From Olavius algarvensis associated proteobacterium Delta 3 (lineage in GTDB: Bacteria; Desulfobacterota; Desulfobacteria; Desulfobacterales; CAFBRK01): a stretch of 32,484 nt of DNA. The stretch spans positions 1-32,484 of the forward strand of contig CAFBRK010000194.1 of NCBI GenBank assembly GCA_903231505.1. Direction: 5' to 3'. Under the pieces are notes generated by a model. The model saw nothing but the letters and a program-made list of their open reading frames with translations. It ran no database searches and had not been told where the DNA came from. Made by a program: the position numbers and the translations under genes. Every line of letters begins with the position of its first letter. The first letter of the stretch is position 1. Positions 24,511 to 32,484 of the stretch are shown here, piece by piece.

Positions 24511-24656
24511 ATAAGTGGTTTCAAAGTCTTCATTCATGCCCACGATCGAGGCGACCGACAATACTCAACCGAATGAACATATGTAATATTTTGAGGATTT
24601 GAGTCCTGTTGGTCGCCAAAGATATGGGGTATGAGGAGGGCTTTGAAACCACTTAT
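24511..24656. repeat. 146-bp long palindrome next to the PurF-like gene stop
   Basis: A perfect 16-base inverted repeat bounds the region: ATAAGTGGTTTCAAAG at 24511-24526 and its complement at 24641-24656. Inside is a second pair of 19-base arms, GGCGACCGACAATACTCAA at 24550-24568 against 24599-24617, with 16 standard pairs and one G-T pair. The intervening stretches are also partly complementary. The whole stretch can fold into one long hairpin with a loop of about 30 bases. It starts one base beyond the stop codon of the PurF-like gene, so it may end or stabilise that transcript, or be a second small mobile element. Confidence 0.65.
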
Positions 24657-24657
24657 T

Positions 24658-26061
24658 TCAGCAAAAGCTGGAACCATCCCAACAATGTGTGCAGACCTTT
24701 TCCTTGGGTAACCCGATGGCCGCCACCAGGTCTTCGAGCCGCTGGTACTTCAGGGAGGTCAGTTTGAGTTCCTCCCGGATACGGTCGACCATGGCGTGAC
24801 TCTTCTCGGAGCCGGCCGTGGCGTATTCGGGCAGGTGGCACTCGTTTTCTCCCTCCAACTCGTGGATGATCCTTCGGCCCGCCAGGGCCAGTGTGGAACG
24901 GGAAGTGGAAAAGTTGAGGAAGACGCACGGATAGATCAGCGTGGGGCATGCCGGGCGCATGTGTACTTCTTCTGCCCCGCAATCGAAAAGAATCTGGACA
25001 TTTCCCTTGAGCTGGGTTCCCCGGACGATGGAGTCTTCACAGAACAGGAGCTTTTTCCCTTCGATGAGTTTTCGGATCGGGATCAGCTTCATCCGGGCGA
25101 CCAGGTCCCGATGGGTCTGATTCTGGGGCATGAAGCTGCGCGGCCAGGTGGGGGTGTATTTGACAAAGGGACGGACGTAGGGGATCTGTTTTTCGGCGGC
25201 ATAACCGATGGCATGACCGATCCCCGAGTCGGGGATGCCGGCCACGCAGTCGATCTCGATATGATCGTTCCGGGCCAACGCAGCACCGCAGCGATTCCGG
25301 ACGTGTTCGACATTGACGCCTTCGTATTCGGATGCCGGATAGCCGTAGTACACCCACAGAAACGCACAGACCTGCATGGCCTCCCCCGGCGGCAGGCACT
25401 GCTCGCATCCATCGGGGGTCAGTCGGACCACTTCGCCCGGACCGAGGTGCCGATCCAGTTCATAGCCCAGATTCGGGAAGGCGCACGATTCCGAGGCGGC
25501 CGCGAAGGCGCCATTTTTTTTGCCCACTGAAATCGGTGTTCGCCCCAACCGATCCCGTGCCGCATAGATCCCCGTTTCGGTCAACAGCAGCATGGAGCAG
25601 GAGCCCTGGATCTCCTCCTGGGCGTGCCGAATGCCCTGTTCAAAGGAATCCGCTTCGCTGATCAGCATGGCCGTCAATTCGGTGGGGTTGGTCCGGCCTC
25701 CCGCGGTTTCGGTAAAGTGCGTCTTCTGCCGAAATGCCTTTTTCTCGAGGTCCGACATATTGTTGATCCGTCCCACCGTCACGATGGCAAAGCTGCCCAA
25801 GTGGGATCCGATGACCAGCGGCTGGGCATCGTAGTCACTGATGACCCCGATTCCGGTGTTCCCGTTAAATTTGGGAAGATCCGGATCGAACTTGCTGCGA
25901 AAGTAGTTGCTCTCGATGTTGTGGATGGAGCGCCGGATCTCGCTGGAGTTTTGGACCGCCATGCCGCCGCGCTTGGTACCAAGATGGGAATGATAGTCGG
26001 TTCCATAGAAAAGATCGCTGACGCAATCGGTCTTTGCCGCCACACCGAAAAATCCACCCAT
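24658..26061 (-). CDS. Amidophosphoribosyltransferase-like protein lacking the catalytic Cys
   Basis: Protein of 467 aa, PurF-like over its full length. The N-terminal class II glutaminase fold is recognisable (TDYHSHLGTKRGGMAV, ARDRLGRTPISVG), but the sequence begins MGGFFGV. The position of the nucleophile Cys, normally residue 1 or 2, is Gly2. The phosphoribosyltransferase domain keeps the PRPP loop (FCEDSIVRGTQ, 340-350). Four cysteines match the Fe-S ligands of Bacillus-type PurF: Cys232, Cys379, Cys457 and Cys460. It therefore probably binds PRPP but cannot hydrolyse glutamine, so free ammonia or another partner would be needed. Similar MGGFFG proteins exist as extra PurF copies in anaerobes, from memory. 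Start: GGAGGAAAC directly before the ATG; no Cys codon lies in frame just upstream. It is divergent from carB. Confidence 0.9.
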   Translation of the reverse strand: MGGFFGVAAKTDCVSDLFYGTDYHSHLGTKRGGMAVQNSSEIRRSIHNIESNYFRSKFDPDLPKFNGNTGIGVISDYDAQPLVIGSHLGSFAIVTVGRINNMSDLEKKAFRQKTHFTETAGGRTNPTELTAMLISEADSFEQGIRHAQEEIQGSCSMLLLTETGIYAARDRLGRTPISVGKKNGAFAAASESCAFPNLGYELDRHLGPGEVVRLTPDGCEQCLPPGEAMQVCAFLWVYYGYPASEYEGVNVEHVRNRCGAALARNDHIEIDCVAGIPDSGIGHAIGYAAEKQIPYVRPFVKYTPTWPRSFMPQNQTHRDLVARMKLIPIRKLIEGKKLLFCEDSIVRGTQLKGNVQILFDCGAEEVHMRPACPTLIYPCVFLNFSTSRSTLALAGRRIIHELEGENECHLPEYATAGSEKSHAMVDRIREELKLTSLKYQRLEDLVAAIGLPKEKVCTHCWDGSSFC

Positions 26062-26247
26062 GTTTCCTCCAGCTGCGCCTTGATTTTCATTGATGCTTAA
26101 TTTAAAAAGCTTTTTGTTAGTATTTCTTACAATGCCTGTAAAGCGGAAATTTGCATTACCCGGTTGCAGCCAGTCTATCTTTTTCCACCAGTGTCAAACC
26201 GAACCCGGTTCTACCGCGAACTCACCGATTACCCAGGAGGAGGTTCC

Positions 26248-29200
26248 ATGCCCCGACGCCCCGACATCCAAAAGATTTTGATCATCAGCTCCGGGCCGAT
26301 TATCATCGGTCAGGCATGCGAATTCGACTATTCCGGAACCCAGGCCTGCAAAGCGCTCCGTTCCCTCGGCTACAAAGTCGTGCTGGTCAACTCGAACCCG
26401 GCCACCATCATGACCGATCCGGGAATGGCCGACGTGACCTACATCGAACCGCTCAATGCCAAGGTGCTGACCGAGATCATCGCCCGTGAGCGGCCCGATG
26501 GGTTGCTGCCGAACCTCGGCGGTCAATCCGGCCTGAACCTGTCTTCCGAGCTTTATCGCACCGGAGTCCTGGAGAAATACGGCGTGCAGGTCATCGGGGT
26601 CAACGTGGACGCCATCGAACGGGGTGAAGACCGGCTGGCGTTCAAGGAGACCATGAATCGCCTGGGGATCGAAATGCCCGAAAGCCAGACGGTCAACACC
26701 GTCGAGGATGCCGAACAGGTCGCGGAAAAGCTGGGATATCCGTTGGTTATCCGGCCGGCGTACACCATGGGCGGCACCGGCGGCGGAATGGTCTACAACA
26801 TTGAAGAACTGCGGGTCGTTGCCGCAAGGGGCCTGGCAGCCAGTCTGGTGAACCAGATACTTGTGGAGGAATCGGTTCTCGGCTGGGAGGAGCTGGAACT
26901 GGAGGTGGTTCGTGACGCCAAGAACCAGATGATCACCGTCTGTTTCATCGAGAATGTGGACGCCATGGGAATCCACACCGGTGACAGCTATTGCACGGCT
27001 CCCATGTTGACCATCGCTCCGGAGCTCCAGAAAAAGCTCCAGGAATATTCCTATGCCATCGTAGAGGCGATCGAGGTCATCGGCGGTACCAACATTCAGT
27101 TCGCCCACGACCCGAAGACCGGCCGGGTGGTGGTGATCGAGATCAACCCCCGCACCTCCCGGTCCTCGGCCCTGGCTTCCAAGGCCACCGGGTTTCCCAT
27201 TGCACGGGTGTCTTCCCTGCTGGCGGGGGGCCTGACCATGGATGAGATTCCCTACTGGCGGGACGGGACCCTGGAGAAATACTCTCCTTCGGGGGACTAC
27301 GTGGTCGTGAAGTTCGCCCGATGGGCATTTGAAAAGTTCGAAGGGGTGAAAAACGAGCTCGGTACCCAGATGCGCGCCGTGGGCGAAGTCATGAGCATCG
27401 GTAAAAACTACAAGGAAGCTTTCCAAAAAGCGATCCGGAGCCTTGAAATCAATCGCTACGGGCTCGGCTTTGCATTGAATTTCAATCGGATGCCCCTCGA
27501 AAAACTTCTGAACGCGCTTGGCACACCCAGCAGCGAACGCCAGTTTCAGATGTACGAGGCGCTGAGGAAAGGGGCCGATGTTCAGCAGCTCAATGAGATC
27601 ACCCACATCAAACCATGGTTTATCGAGCAGATGAAAGAGTTGGTGGCCCTGGAGGAAGAGGTCCTCGGCTGCAAAGGGGGCACGCTGCCCGACGGATTGC
27701 TGATTCGCGCCAAGAAAGATGGATTTGCCGACCGCTATCTGGCACAGCTTCTGGAATGTCCGGAAGTCGATATCCGCCGGCAGCGCATCGCCCTCGGTCT
27801 TGGGGAGCGGTGGGCGCCGGTTCCGGTCAGCGGGGTCGAAGATGCCGCTTACTACTACTCGACCTACAACGCCGAAGATCAGGTCGGCGTGACCGACAAC
27901 CGGAAAATTATGGTTCTCGGAGGCGGCCCCAATCGGATCGGACAGGGGATCGAGTTCGACTACTGCTGTGTGCATGCCGCCCTTGCCATCCGGGAGACCG
28001 GTTATGAGTCGATCATGGTCAACTGCAACCCGGAAACCGTTTCCACCGACTACGATACCTCAGACAAGCTCTACTTCGAGCCTCTGACGGTCGAGGACGT
28101 ACTGAGTATTTATGAGAAGGAGCGACCGGAAGGGGTCATCGTCCAGTTTGGCGGTCAGACGCCCCTGAACCTTGCGGCTGAACTGGCTGCCGCCGGGGTC
28201 ACCATTCTCGGAACCTCTCCGGATGCCATCGATCTGGCCGAGGACCGGGACCGCTTTCGCCGGATTATGCGCGATCTGGGGATCCCCCAGCCCGAGTCGG
28301 GCATGGCCAGCACCCTGGAAGAGGCCCATGCCGTGGCCAGGGATATCGGTTATCCCCTCATGGTCCGACCGTCCTACGTGCTGGGGGGGCGTGGCATGGA
28401 GGTGGTCCAGGACGACCAGATGCTCGAACAATACCTGTCTGCCGCCGTTGAGGAGATTTCTCCGGAGCGGCCCGTGCTCATCGATCGATTTTTAGATAAC
28501 GCCATCGAGGCCGAAGCTGACGCCATTGCCGATGGAAAAGATGCCTTTGTTCCGGCCGTCATGGAGCACATCGAGCTGGCCGGCATCCATTCGGGAGATT
28601 CGGCATGCGTTATTCCACCGATCAGCATACCGCCGAAGCATATCGAGACCATCCGGGAATACACCCGGAAAATCGCCATCGCCTTCAACGTGGTCGGTCT
28701 TCTCAACGTACAGTACGCCATCTTTGAAAACACGGTATACGTGCTGGAGGCCAATCCGCGGGCATCGCGGACCGTACCGATTGTGTCGAAGGTTTGCGGC
28801 ATTGCCATGGCGCGTCTGGCCACCCAGGTCATGCTCGGTAAAAAGATGGCCGACCTGGGTCTGTCCGAACAGATGATCCCCCATTTCGGGGTCAAGGAGG
28901 CGGTTTTCCCCTTTAACATGTTTCCGGAGGTCGACCCGTTGCTGGGTCCAGAAATGCGATCCACCGGTGAAGTTCTGGGTGTATCCCATTCCTATGGCAG
29001 GGCTTTTTTCAAAGCCCAGGAAGCCACCCAGGTGACCTTGCCCATGTCGGGGGCTGTTTTGTTCACCATCGCCGACCGGGACAAGCCGGCGGCCCTCGAA
29101 CCGGTGCGCTTGTTCCGGGATCTGGGCTTCCGGATCCTGACCACCCGGGGGACCGATGCGTTCCTGAAAGAAAACGGCATCGACACCGAGCCGGTGCACA

Positions 29201-29457
29201 AGCTGGGTTACGGCCGGCCGGACCTGGTGGACGCCATTAAGAACGGCGACGTCCAGCTTCTGGTCAACACACCAAGCGGCAAACAGAGCAGCAGAGACAG
29301 CTCCGAAGTGCGAAAGGCGGCTATCAAACACAAGGTCCCCTACATCACCACCACGGCGGCGGCCGTGGCCGCCGCCAGAGGGATCGCCGCCCGCCGTGAG
29401 GGCGCACCGAAAGTCCGGCCCTTGCAGGATTACCACGCGGGAATCCGGAGCCTATAG
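26248..29457 (+). CDS. carB: Carbamoyl-phosphate synthase large subunit
   Basis: Protein of 1069 aa, normal length, with the duplicated architecture: two ATP-grasp halves (about 1-400 and 550-930), an oligomerisation region between them and a C-terminal MGS-like regulatory domain (about 935-1069). Landmarks are SSGPIIIGQACEFDYSG, TMGGTGGGMVYN and INPRTSRSSALASKATG in half one, and GGGPNRIGQGIEFDYCC, LGGRGMEVV and ANPRASRTVP in half two. It makes carbamoyl phosphate for pyrimidine and arginine synthesis, using ammonia channelled from the small subunit CarA, which is not in the window. AGGAGGAGG precedes the ATG at 26248; a longer in-frame start at 26164 lacks support. It is transcribed away from the PurF-like gene. 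Confidence 0.97.
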   Translation: MPRRPDIQKILIISSGPIIIGQACEFDYSGTQACKALRSLGYKVVLVNSNPATIMTDPGMADVTYIEPLNAKVLTEIIARERPDGLLPNLGGQSGLNLSSELYRTGVLEKYGVQVIGVNVDAIERGEDRLAFKETMNRLGIEMPESQTVNTVEDAEQVAEKLGYPLVIRPAYTMGGTGGGMVYNIEELRVVAARGLAASLVNQILVEESVLGWEELELEVVRDAKNQMITVCFIENVDAMGIHTGDSYCTAPMLTIAPELQKKLQEYSYAIVEAIEVIGGTNIQFAHDPKTGRVVVIEINPRTSRSSALASKATGFPIARVSSLLAGGLTMDEIPYWRDGTLEKYSPSGDYVVVKFARWAFEKFEGVKNELGTQMRAVGEVMSIGKNYKEAFQKAIRSLEINRYGLGFALNFNRMPLEKLLNALGTPSSERQFQMYEALRKGADVQQLNEITHIKPWFIEQMKELVALEEEVLGCKGGTLPDGLLIRAKKDGFADRYLAQLLECPEVDIRRQRIALGLGERWAPVPVSGVEDAAYYYSTYNAEDQVGVTDNRKIMVLGGGPNRIGQGIEFDYCCVHAALAIRETGYESIMVNCNPETVSTDYDTSDKLYFEPLTVEDVLSIYEKERPEGVIVQFGGQTPLNLAAELAAAGVTILGTSPDAIDLAEDRDRFRRIMRDLGIPQPESGMASTLEEAHAVARDIGYPLMVRPSYVLGGRGMEVVQDDQMLEQYLSAAVEEISPERPVLIDRFLDNAIEAEADAIADGKDAFVPAVMEHIELAGIHSGDSACVIPPISIPPKHIETIREYTRKIAIAFNVVGLLNVQYAIFENTVYVLEANPRASRTVPIVSKVCGIAMARLATQVMLGKKMADLGLSEQMIPHFGVKEAVFPFNMFPEVDPLLGPEMRSTGEVLGVSHSYGRAFFKAQEATQVTLPMSGAVLFTIADRDKPAALEPVRLFRDLGFRILTTRGTDAFLKENGIDTEPVHKLGYGRPDLVDAIKNGDVQLLVNTPSGKQSSRDSSEVRKAAIKHKVPYITTTAAAVAAARGIAARREGAPKVRPLQDYHAGIRSL

Positions 29458-29549
29458 CTCCGGGCAAACGACGGTCTGGATGACGATGTTGGCAGGCAGG
29501 TTCGGTCACCGGCCCGGCGTGTGCGTAGACCGCCGGCAGGCAAAGACGC

Positions 29550-29735
29550 TCAAGCGGAGTCGCTTGACGTCAGTTCCCGGATCTGTTTGAGCAGCAGGTC
29601 ATACTCGTCTTCCAGTGCCAGCAGGTCCATCATGACCGGTGGCTTGACGGAATGGGCCGGCAGCCTCCGCTTGGTTTCTCTGATCTCTTCATCGAGCTCC
29701 TGAAGCCGCTTTTTCATTTCGGACAGTGTTTTCAT
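29550..29735 (-). CDS. Small helical protein (61 aa), unknown function
   Basis: A 61-aa, highly charged protein with two predicted helices rich in Glu, Lys, Arg and Leu (KTLSEMKKRLQELDEEI and LLALEDEYDLLLKQIREL), separated by the conserved-looking AHSVKPPVMM. It probably forms a helical hairpin or dimeric coiled coil. A weak purine-rich ribosome site (AGAAGAGA) precedes the ATG. The stop is covered by a 7-bp hairpin TCAAGCG-gagt-CGCTTGA (29550-29567), which may serve as a terminator between this gene and the convergent carB. I do not know a function. Confidence 0.6.
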   Translation of the reverse strand: MKTLSEMKKRLQELDEEIRETKRRLPAHSVKPPVMMDLLALEDEYDLLLKQIRELTSSDSA

Positions 29736-29772
29736 CGTCTCTTCTTATGGGTGCGATGTCCGGGTTGGCATG

Positions 29773-30015
29773 CTAATATCCGATTCCCGCCGGCATCACA
29801 TGCTCCCTGCTATGGCTGTGGCAAGGGGTCACGGCATAGACCATTTCGCAGTGAGGGCATGCCGCGACCATGGTCTCCATCAGAAAGGGTGATTTGCAAT
29901 GGCCGCAATCGATTTCAAAGGGAGCCGCCAGAGCTGTCCGGTCGTATCCCATCATTCTCACCTGGTCGGCCACCTGTTTCCCGTTTTGAAAACATCCCCC
30001 GCATCCGTCGTGCAT
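29773..30015 (-). CDS. Small Cys-rich protein (80 aa), probable zinc binder
   Basis: The ATG at 30015 has AAGGAG seven bases upstream; a longer frame starting at 30138 has none. The 80-aa protein has CGGC near the start, then CGHC and CPHC forming a probable zinc ribbon (about residues 37-58). A His/Cys-rich stretch (CHSHSREH) lies just before the C-terminus. No membrane segment or signal is visible, so it is cytoplasmic. I recognise no named family. It is divergent from the acyl-CoA ligase gene. Confidence 0.65.
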   Translation of the reverse strand: MHDGCGGCFQNGKQVADQVRMMGYDRTALAAPFEIDCGHCKSPFLMETMVAACPHCEMVYAVTPCHSHSREHVMPAGIGY

Positions 30016-30136
30016 GTCTAACTCCTTTTTATGACGTGACTGGTTATAACCGAAACCGCATGAAAAAAAGCAGATCGCGCTTTCCTGCATCCGTGTGGAT
30101 GATGGAGCACTATTAACAACATGGAGTTTTGAAAGC

Positions 30137-30152
30137 ATTGACTCAGGTCAAT
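30137..30152. promoter_or_regulatory. FNR/HcpR-type palindrome upstream of the acyl-CoA ligase
   Basis: ATTGACTCAGGTCAAT is a 16-base inverted repeat matching wTTGAC-N4-GTCAAw, the form I recall for the HcpR branch of the CRP/FNR family in Desulfobacterota. It lies 73 bases before the ligase ATG and 122 bases upstream of the divergent Cys-rich gene. A TATAAA at 30190-30195 could be the -10 of a promoter activated from this site (centre near -57). Confidence 0.5.
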
Positions 30153-30224
30153 ATCACCATTAGAACGGAACGTATTGATGACAACCACTATAAAATTGCG
30201 CGGAGACTTGCAAAGGAGGTCGTT

Positions 30225-31718
30225 ATGAATGTCGCTCAGATCGTCGAACGTGCAGCGAAATACTTTCCAGATAAGCCTGCGGTTTTATTTGAAGGGGCCT
30301 CCCTGTCATACGCAGAGTTGAATCTCAGGGCCAACCGGTTGGCCAATACCCTCAGAGAGAAAGGGGTGGCCCGGGGAGATCGCGTGGCCCTGTTTTTGCC
30401 GAATATTCCCGCCTTTATCGTCTGCTATCATGCCGCGGTCCGCATCGGTGCGATCGCCGTTTCGGTCAACTCCATGCTCAAGGAAGACGAACTGCAATAT
30501 ATTCTGGATGACGCCGGTGCGGTGCTGTTGTTCACCACTGACGATCTGCTGGTAAACGTTCCCCTGGACCGTTGCCCTGAGCTTAAAACCGTTGTGGTCT
30601 GCGAAGGCAAAGCAGACGGAAACCCCTCCCTGGAGGAGTGGATCGATGCCGGATCCGAAACATTCTCCGTTAAGGACATGGACCCCGATGATCCTGCCGT
30701 TCTGCTCTACACGTCGGGCACCACAGGTTTTCCCAAGGGGGCAACCCTCACCCACGGAAACGTTGTTTCAAACGTCTGGACAACGGTGCACCATGCGGGG
30801 TTTACCCCGGAAGACCGCATGATTCTCTTTCTGCCGCTGTTTCATGTGTTCGGGCAGAATTTCATCATGAACGGCACGTTTCTGGCCTGCGGCACGCTGG
30901 TATTGCACCGGCGGTTCATCCCGGACCAGGTCATGGCATCCATTCAGAACGACGGCGTGACCATGTTTTTTGCGGTGCCGACCATTTACATTGCCCTCCT
31001 CAACATGGATCTGTCGGCGGACGATATCGCCTCCATACGATACGAGTTTTCCGCGGCCGCCACCATGCCCCAGGAAATTTCGGCCCAGTGGACGGAGCGC
31101 TTCGGCCGTCCGGTATACGAGGGGTACGGGTTGACCGAATGTTCGCCCTTCGCCTGTTATAATCACGACTTCCGCCACAAGTTCGGCAGCGTGGGAACTC
31201 CGGTGGAAAATTTCGAGATCAAGATTTTCGATGAAAACGACCAGGAACTGCCCCTGGGTGAGTGGGGTGAAATATGTATCCGGGGGCCCGGCGTAATGGC
31301 GGGATACTGGAACAAGCCGGAAGAGACCGCGGACACCCTTCGAAACGGCTGGCTGCACTCCGGGGATATCGGCACGATGGACGACGAGGGTTTTGTGTTC
31401 ATCGTCGACCGGGTAAAGGACATGATCAACATGGCGGGCCTCAAAATCTGGCCGGCCGAGGTGGAGCAGTTTCTCTACAAACACCCGGCCATCAAGGAAG
31501 CCGCCGTCTACGGCATCCCGGACCCGGAAAAGGGAGAGCGTGTCAAAGCCGCCATCGTATTAAAAGAGGGGAAAACGGCGAGCGTGGATGAGATCAATGC
31601 GTTCTGCCGTGATAAACTGGCGGTGTACAAAGCTCCTGCGGTGATAGACATCGTGGAAGAGCTTCCCAAAAGCGCCACCGGGAAAATATTAAAACGGATA
31701 CTGCGCGATAACGGCTAA
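30225..31718 (+). CDS. AMP-forming acyl-CoA ligase (fatty-acid-CoA ligase type)
   Basis: Protein of 497 aa in the ANL adenylating superfamily. The phosphate loop is YTSGTTGFPKG at 162-172, followed by YGLTECSP, GWLHSGDIG and the hinge region DRVKDMINMAGLKIWPAEVE. The catalytic lysine of the C-terminal domain is Lys487 in SATGKILKR. It activates a carboxylic acid with ATP to an acyl-AMP and then the CoA thioester. Overall it resembles medium or long-chain fatty acid ligases, but the exact acid cannot be read from sequence. The ATG at 30225 follows AAAGGAGG. The cupin gene starts 19 bases after its stop, so the two form an operon. Confidence 0.93.
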   Translation: MNVAQIVERAAKYFPDKPAVLFEGASLSYAELNLRANRLANTLREKGVARGDRVALFLPNIPAFIVCYHAAVRIGAIAVSVNSMLKEDELQYILDDAGAVLLFTTDDLLVNVPLDRCPELKTVVVCEGKADGNPSLEEWIDAGSETFSVKDMDPDDPAVLLYTSGTTGFPKGATLTHGNVVSNVWTTVHHAGFTPEDRMILFLPLFHVFGQNFIMNGTFLACGTLVLHRRFIPDQVMASIQNDGVTMFFAVPTIYIALLNMDLSADDIASIRYEFSAAATMPQEISAQWTERFGRPVYEGYGLTECSPFACYNHDFRHKFGSVGTPVENFEIKIFDENDQELPLGEWGEICIRGPGVMAGYWNKPEETADTLRNGWLHSGDIGTMDDEGFVFIVDRVKDMINMAGLKIWPAEVEQFLYKHPAIKEAAVYGIPDPEKGERVKAAIVLKEGKTASVDEINAFCRDKLAVYKAPAVIDIVEELPKSATGKILKRILRDNG

Positions 31719-31737
31719 TATAGGCAGGAGACAGCAT

Positions 31738-32100
31738 ATGGAAAAAGTCAACCTGACCGAATCGTTCGCCCTGTTTGACGATATGTTTTCCCACCGGATC
31801 GTAGGTGAGATCAACGAAATGTACGTCAAGCTGGTCAAAATCGACACCGGGTTCATCTGGCACTCCCATGACTGGGAAGATGAGATGTTTTTTGTGGCCA
31901 GGGGAAGGCTGACCATGCACTTCCGGGACCGCAGCATCGAAGTGGGGCCGGGCGAGTTTGTCATCGTGCCCCATGGTGTGGAACACAAACCCGAGGCCGC
32001 CGAGGAAACCCACATCATGCTGATCGAACCCAAGGAGACCGTCAATACGGGTGGTGAGGAGTCCGATTTGAAGCATGATCCTTCATGGATCGAAAAGTAA
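31738..32100 (+). CDS. Single-domain cupin protein
   Basis: A 120-aa cupin with both metal motifs: motif 1 HSHDWEDEMFFVARG (His42, His44, Glu49) and motif 2 PGEFVIVPHGVEHKP (His83). It should bind one divalent metal in a small beta-barrel. Such stand-alone cupins may be enzymes or ligand sensors, and the substrate is unknown. The start has GGAG with a suitable spacer, and it follows the acyl-CoA ligase by 19 bases, implying a shared transcript and perhaps a related substrate. Confidence 0.85.
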   Translation: MEKVNLTESFALFDDMFSHRIVGEINEMYVKLVKIDTGFIWHSHDWEDEMFFVARGRLTMHFRDRSIEVGPGEFVIVPHGVEHKPEAAEETHIMLIEPKETVNTGGEESDLKHDPSWIEK

Positions 32101-32484
32101 CAGGAAACTTTGAGAATTTAACGTCAACTAAATGGAAAATCATAAAACAACAGTCCCATGAACTAGAATAAGGGGTGAGTCTGTTGTACCGCTCCCTTTG
32201 AATGCTTCCCCATTGCTGAAGGAGGGGTTAATGGTCAAATATCTCATCCTTAAATTTGGTTATAGGCCCGTGTATCATTGGGGGGTCAAACCTTGATTAT
32301 TGACTTATAGCGTATCTGCCCCCCGAACATCTTTCTTCAGTCAGTTACCAATATTTTGGCCCAAGAATTAAATTTAAATCAATAATCAACGGGCTGTTGC
32401 CCGAACCGGTTTTATCGAGCCGTCTTTAGCTCCATGACGCATGCTCTTTCAACCAACATGGGAGCATGATTCAATTGCGATCTG
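32101..32484. repeat. AT-rich, gene-free end region with several inverted repeats
   Basis: No gene is visible up to the window edge. A G6/C6 pair lies at 32280-32285 and 32319-32324. TTGATTATTGA at 32293-32303 is repeated inverted at 32379-32389, directly followed by the hairpin CGGGC-TGTT-GCCCG (32390-32403). ATGCTC and GAGCAT form a further pair near 32440-32470. The motif GGGGTCAAACCTTGATTATTG resembles, from memory, sequences beside REP-associated (IS200-like) transposase genes; no such gene is present here. Confidence 0.4.

Noticed and set aside
24074..24576. Several open frames of 70-110 codons on both strands.
   Set aside because: They are products of the MITE-like element and its palindromic arms, without ribosome sites or family patterns.
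26194..27975. A 593-codon open frame antisense to carB.
   Set aside because: Long antisense frames are expected opposite GC-rich genes. The plus strand encodes an unmistakable CarB.

Overview
The window reads as a chromosomal segment of a Gram-negative anaerobe, most likely a Desulfobacterota (Desulfobacterales-like) bacterium. This rests on a class I (Desulfovibrio-type) hybrid cluster protein, an FmdE-family protein next to a Cys-tailed molybdopterin-binding protein, a PurF-like protein of anaerobe type, a probable selenoprotein, and many well-formed Shine-Dalgarno sites on both strands. No rRNA, tRNA, CRISPR array or intact transposase gene was found.

Layout. 1-2.1 kb: a zinc-ribbon/PH-like membrane protein (minus) and a small membrane protein (plus). 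2.1-5.3 kb: hcp, a decayed PilP-like fragment on the other strand, and a sulfite-oxidase-family molybdoenzyme. 5.3-6.6 kb: a 95-bp MITE-like element and a NorR-type regulator that has lost the core of its AAA+ domain. 6.6-17 kb: a sigma-54-type promoter followed by hemerythrin, narG, narH, narJ, narI, narK, an fmdE-like gene and a moeA-like gene, all on the plus strand. 17-20.2 kb: a class III cyclase/TPR protein, a YHS-domain protein whose frame runs through an in-frame TGA (probable selenocysteine), and a 68-aa membrane peptide. 20.2-24 kb: a 1123-aa exported protein of unknown function and a SEC-C motif protein. 24-24.7 kb: a 293-bp relative of the first MITE and a 146-bp long palindrome. 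24.7-29.5 kb: a PurF-like protein without its catalytic Cys, divergent from carB. 29.5-32.1 kb: two small proteins, an acyl-CoA ligase and a cupin, with an FNR/HcpR-type palindrome upstream of the ligase. The last 380 bp is AT-rich and full of short inverted repeats.

How it fits together. The first half is a nitrate and nitrosative-stress island. NarK imports nitrate (or exchanges it for nitrite), and NarGHI reduces it on the cytoplasmic face using quinol, with NarJ as assembly chaperone. Hcp and the hemerythrin are the usual partners for NO and other reactive nitrogen by-products. A NorR-type NO sensor lies divergent from the operon, whose promoter looks sigma-54 dependent. The sensor residues and DNA-binding helix of NorR are present, but Walker A, GAFTGA and Walker B are missing, so this copy cannot activate sigma-54 RNA polymerase in the usual way. 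The FmdE-like and MoeA-like genes probably serve molybdenum cofactor handling for NarG.

The items most worth a second look are the ATPase-less NorR, the recoded YHS selenoprotein, the glutaminase-dead PurF-like protein beside carB, the paired MITE-like elements with the adjacent long palindrome, and the orphan exported protein.
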